Below, piece after piece: positions 1-8,439 of a stretch of DNA of 64,000 nt; the first letter of the stretch is position 1, and every line of letters begins with the position of its first letter. Location of the stretch: assembly GCA_964403335.1 (NCBI GenBank), contig CAYOFI010000008.1, positions 3,057 through 67,056 of the forward strand. The letters run 5' to 3'. Under the pieces are notes generated by a model, which was not told where the DNA came from, searched no databases, and was given only the letters and a program-made list of their open reading frames with translations. Source of the DNA: CAZYAK01 sp964403335 (GTDB taxonomy: Bacteria; Patescibacteriota; Gracilibacteria; Peribacterales; Peribacteraceae). A program made the translations under genes and the position numbers.

Positions 1-1
1 T

Positions 2-943
2 TCCAAGAAAGAGATTCAGGCCGTTGCTCGTGCCTATGTGCGCGCGTTCTCCGATCACTTGGGAGCGGACATCGATTGCCCTGCCCCGGACGTGAACACG
101 AACCCGGACATCATGGCGTGGATGCGCGACGAATATGAAAAAATCACGAACTCGTATGCGCCGGCGATGATTACGGGCAAACCGCTCAGTTTCGGCGGAT
201 CCCGCGGCCGCGATATCGCGACGGCGCGCGGCGGATTTTTTATTCTCCAAGAGATGGTGGAGGGGGAGGGCTTGGATCCCAAAGATCTGCGCGTGGTCAT
301 CCAAGGTTTCGGCAATGCCGGCGGCACGATGGCGCACATGCTCCAGTCCGCGGGCTACGCCGTTGTCGCGGTCTCGGACTCGCAAGGCGGTATCTATTCC
401 GAAGAAGGCCTGGATACGATCCGTATCGAGAAGTACAAACAGAAGACGGGCTCCGTGACGGGCGAGTATTGCCAAGGGTCGGTGTGTGATGTTCAGAAGA
501 TGAAGATGGATAACGTCCGCCAAGTCAGCAACGAAGAATTGCTGGAGCTGCCTTGCGATATTTTGATCCCCGCGGCGCTCGATAATGTCATCAATGAGAA
601 AAACGCGGATAAGATTCAGGCACGGTATATCCTCGAATTAGCCAATGGTCCGACGACTCCGGAAGCCGATGCCATTCTGCAAGGCAAGAAAGTCCGCGTG
701 CTGCCCGACGTGCTTGCGAATGCGGGAGGTGTGACGGTCAGTTACTTTGAGTGGTGCCAAGGCCGCAGCGGCGAGCAGTGGACGGATGAAAAAGTCGACG
801 CCGAACTCAAGCGCGTCATCTTAGACGGCTACAAAGCTGTGCGCCGCGAAGTGCATCGCCGCAAAGTGAGTTACCGTCAGGCAGCCTTCATTGTAGGAGT
901 TCAGCGCATTGTGGAAGCAATGAGAGTCCGAGGGTGGGCGTGA
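2..943 (+). CDS. Glu/Leu/Phe/Val-type amino acid dehydrogenase, 5' truncated by window edge
   Basis: NAD(P)-dependent oxidative deaminase of the glutamate dehydrogenase family (amino acid to 2-oxo acid plus ammonia). The frame is open from base 2 to the TGA at 941-943. The residues before the GTG at 38 (SKKEIQAVARAYV) continue the family alignment, so the gene begins upstream of the window and that GTG is internal. Visible family segments are the IDCPAPDVNT block, the TGKPLSFGGS block, a Rossmann GFGNAG motif and the late NAGGVTVSYFEW block. About 313 residues of the usual ~410-420 are present. Substrate specificity cannot be read from this part; glutamate is the most common choice. A word-type hairpin follows the stop. 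Confidence 0.9.
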   Translation, partial: SKKEIQAVARAYVRAFSDHLGADIDCPAPDVNTNPDIMAWMRDEYEKITNSYAPAMITGKPLSFGGSRGRDIATARGGFFILQEMVEGEGLDPKDLRVVIQGFGNAGGTMAHMLQSAGYAVVAVSDSQGGIYSEEGLDTIRIEKYKQKTGSVTGEYCQGSVCDVQKMKMDNVRQVSNEELLELPCDILIPAALDNVINEKNADKIQARYILELANGPTTPEADAILQGKKVRVLPDVLANAGGVTVSYFEWCQGRSGEQWTDEKVDAELKRVILDGYKAVRREVHRRKVSYRQAAFIVGVQRIVEAMRVRGWA

Positions 944-944
944 A

Positions 945-1012
945 GAAACCAGAAACCAAAAGCCAGAAACCAGGTCAAAATCTGGCTTTTGGTTTCTGGC
1001 TTTTGGCTTCTT
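945..1012. repeat. Word-type intergenic hairpin (AGAAACC family), probable terminator
   Basis: A perfect 19-base inverted repeat (949-967 with 981-999) built from the words CCAGAAACC and AAAAGCCAGA, with a 13-base loop. Extra copies of the same words lie on both sides. It sits between the dehydrogenase and the reductase genes and could stop transcription, though there is no T-run. The same vocabulary recurs near 2769, 20724 and 48463. Confidence 0.8.
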
Positions 1013-1046
1013 CGACTAAGATGAATTCACACATTTTACGCCCTCT

Positions 1047-1973
1047 ATGTTCGACACCATCATCATCGGCCTTGGTTGCGCCGGATACACCGCGGCCATC
1101 TACAGTGCGCGCTATAAATTGAAGACGCTTCTGGTGGGTGCCGAGGAAGGGGGGATGGGCAACACGGCAGCGGAAGTCGGCAACTGGCCGGGGGAGATTG
1201 AAATCCGCGGACCGGATTTGATGGAGAAGATGAAAAACCACGCGCAGAGTTTTGAGGAAGTGACATTCAAAATCGCGCGCGTCGAGAGCATCGAAAAAAT
1301 AGACGGCGGATTCCGTCTGCACATGGAAGGAGGTGAAACTGTCGAAGGGAAAACTGTTATCTTGGCCACGGGCTCCAACAAGCGGCATTTGGGAGTGAAG
1401 GGTGAGGAAGAATTCTCGGGCAAAGGTGTGACGTACTGTGCGACGTGCGATGCGTTTTTCTACAAAAAGAAGACCGTCGCCGTCATCGGAGGAGGGGACA
1501 GTGCTGTGGAAGGAGCAGCCATCGCCGCGCAGGTGGCTGCAAAGGTCTACCTCATTCACCGCCGCAAAGATTTCCGTGCGGAGCCGTATTGGATCGACAA
1601 AGTGAAAGCCAAAGACAATATCGTCTTCGTGCTGGAAAACGAGATCACGGAGGTTCTTGGAAAAGAGCGCGTGACGGGTGTGCGCTTGAAGACTCCGTTC
1701 GAGGGACAGTCGGAACTGACGCTCGACGGTGTGTTCATCGAAGTCGGGTCGGACCCGGCCACGTGGTTGGCGACGAAGCTGGGGGCGGAGGTCGACGCAA
1801 AGGGTTATTTGAAAGTGGATGCTGCGCAGCAGACAACGGTCCCGGGGCTGTTTGGGGCGGGGGATGTGACCAATGCCAGCAATCACTTCGCGCAGTTCGT
1901 GACGGCGGCGGGGGAGGCGGGGGTGGCGGCCAACAGCGTCTTCAATTATTTGTCCGGTTCCCACGGTGCCTAA
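1047..1973 (+). CDS. Thioredoxin-reductase-like flavoprotein
   Basis: FAD/NAD(P)H-dependent disulfide reductase of the TrxB type, expected to pass electrons to thioredoxin-like proteins in the cytoplasm. The 308 residues match the family length. Visible are an N-terminal FAD-binding GLGCAG (residues 8-13, where most members have GGGPAG), the redox pair CATC (131-134), the NADPH-binding GGGDSA (148-153), and the C-terminal FAD segment GLFGAGDVTN. No Shine-Dalgarno is seen. The next gene starts 8 bases before this stop, suggesting translational coupling. The exact electron acceptor is unknown. Confidence 0.88.
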   Translation: MFDTIIIGLGCAGYTAAIYSARYKLKTLLVGAEEGGMGNTAAEVGNWPGEIEIRGPDLMEKMKNHAQSFEEVTFKIARVESIEKIDGGFRLHMEGGETVEGKTVILATGSNKRHLGVKGEEEFSGKGVTYCATCDAFFYKKKTVAVIGGGDSAVEGAAIAAQVAAKVYLIHRRKDFRAEPYWIDKVKAKDNIVFVLENEITEVLGKERVTGVRLKTPFEGQSELTLDGVFIEVGSDPATWLATKLGAEVDAKGYLKVDAAQQTTVPGLFGAGDVTNASNHFAQFVTAAGEAGVAANSVFNYLSGSHGA

Positions 1974-2553
1974 CGCGTGGATCCTGCTGCCCGGCGTGCT
2001 CACGCTGGCCGGGCACTTTTACTACGTGCGGTCCATCCTTCGCGGCAACACGCATCCCAGCCGGGTGACGTGGTGGATTTGGACCGCAGTGGGGGTATTG
2101 CTCTGCGCCACGTATTACGATCTGGGGGGCAGGGCGGCATTGGGGATGGCGGTCGGGGGCTTGGGCGGCCAAATTCTGGTGGCCTCGCTGTCACTCAAAT
2201 ACGGCCGCGGCGGCATGACGGGCGTGGACTGGGTGTCGATCGCAGGAGCCGCTGTTGCCCTGTTGCTGTGGGCGTTCTTTCCGCCGGCGTTTCCGCATAT
2301 GCTGCTCCTGCTCATCGATTTTTTCGGGTGGATTCCCACGTTCCGCAAAGTCTTGGTCCATCCCCGGTCCGAAACCGTGTCCGCATGGGCATTATGGTCG
2401 CTGGGAGCGGCTATATCCTTGTTATTGGCTACGGACGGCAACTTTTGGGACATTCCGTTTCCGCTGTATTTGCTCGTATCCAACGTCGCCATCGTGCTGG
2501 TAATACTGCGGTTCAAGTTCCGCCCGCCGCGTATCAGTTCACCCCTTGCATAA
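1966..2553 (+). CDS. Multi-pass membrane protein with internal repeat (PQ-loop-like?)
   Basis: A 195-residue integral membrane protein with about six hydrophobic segments, starting at a GTG that overlaps the reductase gene by 8 bases. Two similar halves are visible: HPSRVTWWIWTAVG near residue 31 and HPRSETVSAWALWSLG near 135, each a short loop with Pro and Ser leading into a Trp-rich helix. That layout recalls PQ-loop/SemiSWEET transporters, but the diagnostic PQ pair is absent, so the assignment is tentative. No substrate can be named. A short AT-richer gap leads to the next gene. Confidence 0.65.
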   Translation: MPNAWILLPGVLTLAGHFYYVRSILRGNTHPSRVTWWIWTAVGVLLCATYYDLGGRAALGMAVGGLGGQILVASLSLKYGRGGMTGVDWVSIAGAAVALLLWAFFPPAFPHMLLLLIDFFGWIPTFRKVLVHPRSETVSAWALWSLGAAISLLLATDGNFWDIPFPLYLLVSNVAIVLVILRFKFRPPRISSPLA

Positions 2554-2583
2554 GGGGCCATACATCAGTACAGTACATGGGCT

Positions 2584-2769
2584 ATGCCTCGTGGAAAGCG
2601 TACTGTCTTTTTCGGCTCTTGCACCGTTTGCGCCCGCCGCGTGACCACCACGCGCCTGCACAAGCAAAAGGACGGTGTCTCCTGGAAGGATTTCAAAATC
2701 TCCAAATATTGCAGCGACTGCCGCCAGCGTCAGCCTATTAAATTGAAGGAGGAACGCCACTCCGCGTAA
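2584..2769 (+). CDS. rpmG: Small zinc-ribbon protein, probable ribosomal protein bL33
   Basis: A basic 61-residue protein with two Cys pairs (CTVC and CSDC) about 30 residues apart, which could bind one zinc. The region around the second pair (KYCSDCRQRQPIKLKE) resembles the C-terminal part of zinc-binding bL33, and the TTT stretch after the first pair also fits. L33 is usually 49-55 residues, so this is slightly long. A TACAGT hexamer lies 9 bases upstream of the ATG and no Shine-Dalgarno is visible. It could instead be an unrelated small zinc ribbon. Confidence 0.55.
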   Translation: MPRGKRTVFFGSCTVCARRVTTTRLHKQKDGVSWKDFKISKYCSDCRQRQPIKLKEERHSA

Positions 2770-2833
2770 GAAACCAAAGACCAAATGACAGAGGCCAGGT
2801 CCTGGCTTTTGATTTCTGGCTTCTGGTTTTTTT
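2769..2833. repeat. Word-type intergenic hairpin (AGAAACC family)
   Basis: Imperfect inverted repeat: a left arm of AAACCAAAGACCAAATG-like words to 2799 and a right arm from 2800 (CCTGGCTTTTGATTTCTGG) to the T-run at 2827-2833. It follows the bL33-like gene and ends in seven T, so it is a plausible terminator. It is also an open frame into the Nudix gene, which creates a false N-terminal extension there. Confidence 0.7.
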
Positions 2834-2838
2834 GCATC

Positions 2839-2844
2839 TATACT
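2839..2844 (+). promoter_or_regulatory. -10-like TATACT six bases before the Nudix GTG start
   Basis: TATACT, then TTCTTC, then GTG at 2851. This spacing would place transcription start on the first base of the start codon (leaderless). Confidence 0.55.
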
Positions 2845-2850
2845 TTCTTC

Positions 2851-3321
2851 GTGATGAACGATATTTACCGCCAGGCGGCGTCTCTGCTTGTGCTCAGGCC
2901 GCGTCCGGGCGTGGATTCGACGTACGATCTGTTGCTGCTGCACAAACCCCGCAAGCGCGATGCGTGGCAATTGCCCCAGGGAGGCGTGGAGGCGGGGGAG
3001 ACTGTGGAGCAGGCTGCCTTGCGTGAATTGCAGGAAGAAGCGGGTATCAATACGGCGACGGTTTTGGGAGTGAGTGAAAAGGTGTATCAGTACGATTTCC
3101 CGTCGTCTTTCCGCCGTTTTCGGCCGGACAACGTCAAAGGCCAGCAGATCGGGTTTGTGTTGGCCAAAGTTCCCGCAAATACCGTCGTCCGCGTGGATGA
3201 CAATGAAATCGACGGCCACGTGTGGATCGGCATCGATGAACTGGGCAACTATATCCGCCGAACGGAATACACCGACTTGATTCGGGGGTTGTATGAAGAG
3301 GCGCTGCAGCTCAGTCGATAG
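2851..3321 (+). CDS. Nudix hydrolase, RppH/Ap4A-hydrolase-like
   Basis: Hydrolyses a nucleoside diphosphate linked to another moiety. The WQLPQGGVEAGE segment is typical of RNA pyrophosphohydrolases and diadenosine polyphosphate hydrolases, so trimming 5' triphosphates of mRNA is a reasonable guess. The full Nudix box is visible (GGVEAGE, then RELQEEAGI). Start choice: the open frame begins at 2785, but its first 22 codons are just the preceding hairpin. GTG 2851 lies exactly six bases after TATACT and ATG 2854 follows directly. Length from 2851 is 156 residues, normal for the family. It ends two bases from the convergent 941-aa gene. Confidence 0.85.
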   Translation: MMNDIYRQAASLLVLRPRPGVDSTYDLLLLHKPRKRDAWQLPQGGVEAGETVEQAALRELQEEAGINTATVLGVSEKVYQYDFPSSFRRFRPDNVKGQQIGFVLAKVPANTVVRVDDNEIDGHVWIGIDELGNYIRRTEYTDLIRGLYEEALQLSR

Positions 3322-3322
3322 A

Positions 3323-6148
3323 TTACTTGGGAGACGGAATGGCTTTCAGGCGCACTCCTGCTGTTCCTTTTTTGGCTACCCACAGTTCCGCGTCGTACGG
3401 CAGGGCTAGTTTTACCGCCTCTTCCGTCATGACGAATAATTCTCCCAGAGTCTTATTTTTATGTGCGGGGTCGCGCATTAGTTTGCAAAGCGCGGATGTG
3501 AATCCGCTGGTGTTTTGATTGGTTCTTGTGTTTGGATCTTGGCCAAGGAGGAGCGAACCGTTGGGGAAATCTTCGTACGTCTGGAGCATCATGATTACCT
3601 GCCGACCGCTGGTGCTGCTGTCTACGTACCCGCGCATGGCCGTGGCCAACCCGCCGCCGAAACATGCGGTCGTGTTGACGACAAACGTGCAGTCCTGATG
3701 TTTGTCCAACAGTTTTTCCATTTCCTGCGGCCGCAGCGTAATCTTGTTTCCTGTGGCGATGCCACCCGGCGATCCGTGTGCTGCGATATCCAAGAAAATG
3801 GTGCGGATGAGTTTGCCGTTCGCATCTTTCTGCGATTTCAGCGCGGTAATGTGCTTGTCCAAAAAGTCATAGGTAATCGCATTTGTTCCGTACACACGCG
3901 CATGTTCCGGCGGCACGTTGTAGCCGCTTTCTTTTGCCGATATTGATTCTCTCATCAAGTGCAGATCATTGCTGTGTGATCTGATAGTTGCATCGCCTTG
4001 ATCGTACACACCCAGGTATCCGATGGGCGCGTTTTTGTCGACTTTCACCTCTTTTGCTCTCGCAGAGTTCTCTTTGTCTTGTCTGCTGCGCTCCACTGCG
4101 ATGCCCATGCGCTGAAGCAGTGTTGTCACTCCGCTTTGATCCCAGCCGGTTTCTGTAAAAAGATTTGTCAGCCTATTTGCCGCTTCCGCAGCGGGGTCCC
4201 TGAGCATACCTTCGTGCCGTACCAGGCACCCGCAGAGCACGGACGGATCGTCCTTCAAACGGAACGTCATCACATTGGCGTTGATGAACGTGGTCGGTTG
4301 TGCCATGTACCATATTTGTGTCTTCCCGCCCTCGGTCACCGTCATGGTGAAGTGCTTGGATTTCTTATCCTGTCCGGTGATTGTCAGTGTCACGGGGCCG
4401 GTTGTAAGCTTGATCGTTTGCGGTTTACCGACGAGCTTTTGCAGCTTTTTCTCCAAAAGGACGTCATTGAAATCTTCGCGCCACGCTTTGCCGTTGGCGG
4501 GATCAAGAATATCCCGACCCATCATCAACCGTTTCTCTCGCCAATCCGTTCCTGCCGGTGCCTGCTCGCCCGGGGCCAAGGGTTGTCCGGGAGCGTTGGG
4601 AGCATCAGGGCTGGGTTGCGTTGGGGGGACGAGAGCGAGGGTTCTGAGCTGCTCATCAATCGATTTCAGTACGCCTTCATTGCCGCTGATTGCGTCATTG
4701 ATGTCTTTTATGCGCTCAGCAGTCTGACCTGGGGCTTTGCGTTCAGCATCCAAAGCCGCATTGCGCTGTACTAATAGGCGTTTGAATTCCTCTAATTCAT
4801 TTCTGTTCAAATCCGACAGATTCTCTTTCCCCTTTTTTTTCATCGTGTCTCGCCAATTCGCCACGTCAGTATACGTTTTGTCGCTTGCTGCCTTCAATTT
4901 TTGCAGATTGTCTGCCGGATTGGGTTGTGGGCGTTCTGACGCCGCGAGGGCTGCACGAATATTCTCGATGGTGTTTTTTGCATTTGCGATCCGAATGTCG
5001 ATGTCATCTTGCTGCTGACGATCAGTAACGACTCTGCGTTCATTTTGAAGTGCATTGCAACGGTTTGTCAGAAGGTTCAGAGTATCTTTCAGCTGGGTAG
5101 TGTTCAATTTTTTGATGTCCAAAAGTTGACCCACATCAATGCCATTTGCATTTGCCCACTCTACATACTTCTGCGCGGCTGCATCGCTTGCCTGATGCAA
5201 TTTTTGGAGTTCCTGTTCCATGTTGTTTTCGGGCAGCTGCAGATCTTTATTGATTCTTCCCACGTACAATTCCCGTATTTTGCCGGTGACAGTCAAAAAA
5301 TCTCTCGGTTTGTTGCCGGATGGAATAGTCATCTTCTCCAGTACGAATGGAGCACTATTTTCTTTTTCGACGATGGCGACGCTGTATTTTTTGTCCGTCG
5401 TTTGTTCGATTATCAGTGCGGGATAGCCGGAACCGGGCTTGGTGAGGGTGAGTCTGCCCTGCTTGTTCGTAGACATGGCGGGCACATCTTTAGTGATGAA
5501 TTCATTGCGTATCATTTTTTCCAGCGTACGGATGCTCTCCGGAACTTCCGCACTTTCCGGCGGCTTGGGTGGTGCGGCGGGAGGCTGGGGACGAGGGACT
5601 TCCGGCTTCTGCGGTTGCGGTTGCGGCTGTGGTGTCACTTGCGGCCGGGGCGGAACGGGCTGTTGCGGCCGGGGGCGCTCGTAGACCGGCGGGCGCGGAG
5701 GTGCATATGGCGGCGACTGATACGGAACTTGCGGTTGTGCGTATGGTTGCGGTGCCATGGAGGGTGCGGGTGCCGATTGCTGCAATGGCACGACGCGGAA
5801 CATCACGATCGGGCCACTTTGCACGGGTTCCACGCGCAATGCCGGCCAGCCGTTTTGGGCCAAGAGCAGGAGCGAGTGATTGGTCATGCGTATGCGTTGC
5901 ACGGCTTCTTGTGGATGCATTCTTCCCGAGCGTTGCCCGTGGTTCATCAGTTGCATCCAATTGCGCAGGCCGAATTGCAAAATGCGCATCTGCGTGTGTT
6001 GCACATAGTCCTGCGCCACATTTCGGGTCTGTTGGATGTGCTGATGTAGCATCACCATGCTATTCAGCGCGCCCTGTTCGGCGATGGCCTTGTGTACCCC
6101 TTCCAGGGGAAGGTCTGGGCCGTTCATGTTCGGGACGTTTGGGCTCAT
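3323..6148 (-). CDS. Large protein with Pro-rich region and C-terminal caspase-like (clan CD) domain
   Basis: A 941-residue protein with no obvious signal peptide. Residues 1-120 are helical and Gln/Met-rich. Residues ~121-200 are rich in Pro and Gln. The middle is charged and partly coiled-coil-like (450-500). The last ~200 residues look like a clan CD cysteine peptidase: a hydrophobic strand ends in AAHGSPGG (His791), and 38 residues later a second strand ends in NTTACFGGG (Cys829). This His-Gly and Ala-Cys arrangement is that of legumain, gingipain and caspase families. The ATG overlaps the stop of the 123-aa gene upstream by four bases, so the two are co-transcribed. Fold assignment is by motif only; substrate and role are unknown. 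Confidence 0.75.
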   Translation of the reverse strand: MSPNVPNMNGPDLPLEGVHKAIAEQGALNSMVMLHQHIQQTRNVAQDYVQHTQMRILQFGLRNWMQLMNHGQRSGRMHPQEAVQRIRMTNHSLLLLAQNGWPALRVEPVQSGPIVMFRVVPLQQSAPAPSMAPQPYAQPQVPYQSPPYAPPRPPVYERPRPQQPVPPRPQVTPQPQPQPQKPEVPRPQPPAAPPKPPESAEVPESIRTLEKMIRNEFITKDVPAMSTNKQGRLTLTKPGSGYPALIIEQTTDKKYSVAIVEKENSAPFVLEKMTIPSGNKPRDFLTVTGKIRELYVGRINKDLQLPENNMEQELQKLHQASDAAAQKYVEWANANGIDVGQLLDIKKLNTTQLKDTLNLLTNRCNALQNERRVVTDRQQQDDIDIRIANAKNTIENIRAALAASERPQPNPADNLQKLKAASDKTYTDVANWRDTMKKKGKENLSDLNRNELEEFKRLLVQRNAALDAERKAPGQTAERIKDINDAISGNEGVLKSIDEQLRTLALVPPTQPSPDAPNAPGQPLAPGEQAPAGTDWREKRLMMGRDILDPANGKAWREDFNDVLLEKKLQKLVGKPQTIKLTTGPVTLTITGQDKKSKHFTMTVTEGGKTQIWYMAQPTTFINANVMTFRLKDDPSVLCGCLVRHEGMLRDPAAEAANRLTNLFTETGWDQSGVTTLLQRMGIAVERSRQDKENSARAKEVKVDKNAPIGYLGVYDQGDATIRSHSNDLHLMRESISAKESGYNVPPEHARVYGTNAITYDFLDKHITALKSQKDANGKLIRTIFLDIAAHGSPGGIATGNKITLRPQEMEKLLDKHQDCTFVVNTTACFGGGLATAMRGYVDSSTSGRQVIMMLQTYEDFPNGSLLLGQDPNTRTNQNTSGFTSALCKLMRDPAHKNKTLGELFVMTEEAVKLALPYDAELWVAKKGTAGVRLKAIPSPK

Positions 6149-6516
6149 GAGTCGGATGAAGACATGTCAGACAGCAGTTTGGAGACGATTTGGTCATCTG
6201 CTTGGCGTTCGTCGTGTTCGGTGCTGGCGCGTGCGGATTGCTGATAGGTGTGCACTTTGGTATCGATGTCCGTGCAAAAGGCCTGAAATTGCTTTTCGTA
6301 CTCGGCGAATGCTTTTTGGTACCGCTCTGCGCGGGCTTTTGACTGCTCTTTGGTTTCCGTGGCGTAGAGTTTTTCCAATTGGGGAAGCTGACTGGTCATC
6401 AGCTCGGGTTCGATCTTTGCCATCAACTGGTCATACAGCGCATCGCCGTTTTTGGGCAGCTGCATCTGCAGCATTGCGGCGAACGGGTCACTGCCAGCGG
6501 GAGGAGTCCCAGCCAT
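6145..6516 (-). CDS. Small charged helical protein, operon partner of the caspase-like protein
   Basis: A 123-residue soluble protein, probably all helix, with a coiled-coil-like stretch rich in Glu, Lys and Gln (residues 45-90) and an acidic Ser/Asp tail. I do not recognise a family. Its TGA overlaps the next ATG by four bases (ATGA), a strong sign of coupled translation with the 941-aa protein; it may be a partner or inhibitor of it. A TATAAT (6542-6547, minus strand) lies about 25 bases upstream of the ATG, so the pair probably has its own promoter, divergent from recF. Confidence 0.7.
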   Translation of the reverse strand: MAGTPPAGSDPFAAMLQMQLPKNGDALYDQLMAKIEPELMTSQLPQLEKLYATETKEQSKARAERYQKAFAEYEKQFQAFCTDIDTKVHTYQQSARASTEHDERQADDQIVSKLLSDMSSSDS

Positions 6517-6609
6517 GCGGAATATGTGAAGAAATCTGGTTATTATAGCAGAATTCTCTATTTTTAACAATCTGTGGAAGGGGGGTTTGGCACGCAGGAA
6601 TCGGCCCAG

Positions 6610-6615
6610 TAGGAT
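6610..6615 (+). promoter_or_regulatory. -10-like TAGGAT six bases before the recF start
   Basis: TAGGAT, then CCCTCG, then GTG at 6622; the leaderless spacing seen at many genes here. Confidence 0.45.
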
Positions 6616-6621
6616 CCCTCG

Positions 6622-7755
6622 GTGCGTCTCCAATCCCTTCATCTTGAGCAATTCCGCAACCACGGCAATCTGCAGCTGAACTTCGGTGCGGAGCCCATGC
6701 AGCTGTTCTACGGTCCCAACGGGAGTGGGAAAACCAATATCCTGGAATCTGTCGGCATTGCGGCGCTCACCAAGTCGTTTTTGAGTGTCGAAGAAGACGA
6801 TCTGCGCACGTGGGGAACGGAGTTCTACCGGATCACGGCCAAAGTGGTCTCGGATTCCGGCGAGGAAAAAGAACTGGAAGTCGTCAGCCAGGTTCTCCCG
6901 CGCAGGCAGAAAGGATGTTTCCTGAACGGCGTCCGTATTCCGCAGACCCAACTGATCGGCCATCTGCCCGTCGTCATTTTCCTCCCGCAAGACCTGTCAC
7001 TTTTCACCGGCCCGCCCGCCGAGCGCCGCCGCGCTCTCGACCAAATCCTCAGCCAAGTCAGCCCCGAATACTTTGCGGCGTTGATGGATTATCAGCGGAT
7101 TCTCAAGCAACGGAATGCGCTCTTGAAAGCGATCAGAGAGGGGAATGCGGATGCATCACAGCTTGATACGTGGGACAGTGCTCTGTCGCTTCCCGGCAGC
7201 GCCATCACCTTGCTGCGACTGGAACTCGCCGAGACATTCAATCTATCGCTTCCGTCTGAAATTCGTGCGTTAGGGGAAACTTGGGAAAATGCCGCAATCG
7301 TGTACAAACGGTCCGGTACGGCTCGGACACAGGAGGCTCTTGCGGAGGAGATGACCGAGCTCTTCCGGCAAAACCGTGAGCGCGACATCATCCTGCAATC
7401 GACATTGAGCGGGCCGCACCGCGATGATTGGGAAATCGTCGTCGATGGACGATCGCTGCAGTCGTTCGCGTCCCGCGGACAGCAACGTGTCGTCCTTCTG
7501 GCGCTGCTGTTCCTCGAAACATCGTTCCTCGAGCTTCGCCGCAACGAAAAGCCCGTGATCTTGTTGGATGATATTTTCTCGGAGCTCGATTTGGCGCACC
7601 GCGAGCGCGTGACGCAGGCATTCCGGGATCATCAGGTGCTGTTGACGGCGACAGATCTGCCGCCGGGGACGGAGGGGGCGTGTGTGAGGCCGATGGCAGA
7701 AATTACACCGAAGAAACAAGAAACAGTGAAGAGTCAAGCAGCAAGAACCGAATAA
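6622..7755 (+). CDS. recF: DNA replication and repair ATPase RecF
   Basis: SMC/ABC-like ATPase that helps load RecA on gapped DNA together with RecO/RecR. Visible are the N-terminal FRNHGNLQLNFG segment, Walker A GPNGSGKT (residues 31-38), the late SGPHRDD segment, the signature FASRGQQRVV and Walker B VILLDDIFSELD. The 377 residues are slightly above the usual ~360. The excess is a tail (AEITPKKQETVKSQAARTE) encoded by the left end of the 135-bp inverted-repeat element, so that insertion replaced the native stop. The gene is not beside dnaA, unlike in many bacteria. Confidence 0.93.
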   Translation: MRLQSLHLEQFRNHGNLQLNFGAEPMQLFYGPNGSGKTNILESVGIAALTKSFLSVEEDDLRTWGTEFYRITAKVVSDSGEEKELEVVSQVLPRRQKGCFLNGVRIPQTQLIGHLPVVIFLPQDLSLFTGPPAERRRALDQILSQVSPEYFAALMDYQRILKQRNALLKAIREGNADASQLDTWDSALSLPGSAITLLRLELAETFNLSLPSEIRALGETWENAAIVYKRSGTARTQEALAEEMTELFRQNRERDIILQSTLSGPHRDDWEIVVDGRSLQSFASRGQQRVVLLALLFLETSFLELRRNEKPVILLDDIFSELDLAHRERVTQAFRDHQVLLTATDLPPGTEGACVRPMAEITPKKQETVKSQAARTE

Positions 7756-7834
7756 TCAAATACTTCCATCGTTGATCATTCGGATCCTGATCTATTGGAG
7801 GCTTTTTTGTTTCTTGGCATCTTTGGTGTAATTT
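7700..7834 (-). mobile_element. MITE-like inverted-repeat element, copy A
   Basis: About 135 bp with inverted ends: AAATTACACCGAAGAAACAA at the left, and TTGGTGTAATTT preceded by TGTTTCTTGGCATC at the right. Read on the minus strand it matches copy B (11943-12075) over nearly its whole length, including the internal GCCTCCAATAGATC and GATCCGAATGATCAA. Its left end forms the recF C-terminus and its right end abuts the PH-domain gene. Confidence 0.75.
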
Positions 7835-7842
7835 ATCCCGTA

Positions 7843-8439
7843 ATGGACGATCGTTCCTATCTCCACGACGGCGAACAGCTCTTGTGCAGCATGCACTCTT
7901 CGACGGCGATGTTGTTGCAGTCGTGGATGCGGGCGGTGCTGGAGGGTGTCATCGTCGGCGTTGTTCTGTGTGCCATTGGCTTCGTGATCGCGACATTCGG
8001 ATTCGATGTGTCATTGTCGATTTGGCTGTACGTCACATTCGTCATTGTGAGCGTTCTCATTATCGGCTATTTCCGCTGGAAGACGTGGAAGCATGCGACA
8101 TTGCGCATTACTTCGGAGCGCATTCTTTTGCATAATCCCAACGCGCTTTTCCATAGCGACCTCAAAACCATCAAGTGGCCGCAGTACCAAGAGAGTCACG
8201 CGGGTCACCGCACGTTTTTAGATTTCTTCTTTTGGTCGCGGCCGCTGCACATTCGCTACGGAACGGCGGATGCGTATAACGAAGCGCATTTTCCGTCGCT
8301 GCGGTACGCGGAAGATCTGAAACACTACTTGGATAAAGTCGACAGCGCCGTGCGCAAAAACGAAATCGCCGCCGTGCATCCGTTCGTGGCTAAGCCGCGT
8401 GGGAAGCGTGATGTGCAACAGGAGAGCGTGTCACCCTGA
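7843..8439 (+). CDS. Membrane protein with bacterial PH-like domain
   Basis: A 198-residue protein with two transmembrane helices (about residues 30-75) followed by a bacterial PH-type domain, recognisable from WKHATLRITSERILLHNP, the usual boundary where such domains meet the membrane anchor. I chose ATG 7843 because the upstream open frame is the end of the inverted-repeat element. The C-terminus (ESVSP) is encoded by the CCCTGAGC-type repeat and overlaps the convergent ruvC by 9 bases. Function is unknown; a similar architecture occurs at 27054-27536. Confidence 0.65.
   Translation: MDDRSYLHDGEQLLCSMHSSTAMLLQSWMRAVLEGVIVGVVLCAIGFVIATFGFDVSLSIWLYVTFVIVSVLIIGYFRWKTWKHATLRITSERILLHNPNALFHSDLKTIKWPQYQESHAGHRTFLDFFFWSRPLHIRYGTADAYNEAHFPSLRYAEDLKHYLDKVDSAVRKNEIAAVHPFVAKPRGKRDVQQESVSP

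Noticed and set aside
975..2003. 342-codon open frame on the minus strand opposite the thioredoxin-reductase-like gene
   Set aside because: No family similarity, and it mirrors a clearly conserved gene; long antisense frames are expected at this base composition.
2785..2850. N-terminal extension of the Nudix protein with a hydrophobic stretch that looks like a signal peptide
   Set aside because: It is encoded by the word-type hairpin; the domain starts after 2851 and a promoter hexamer lies between.
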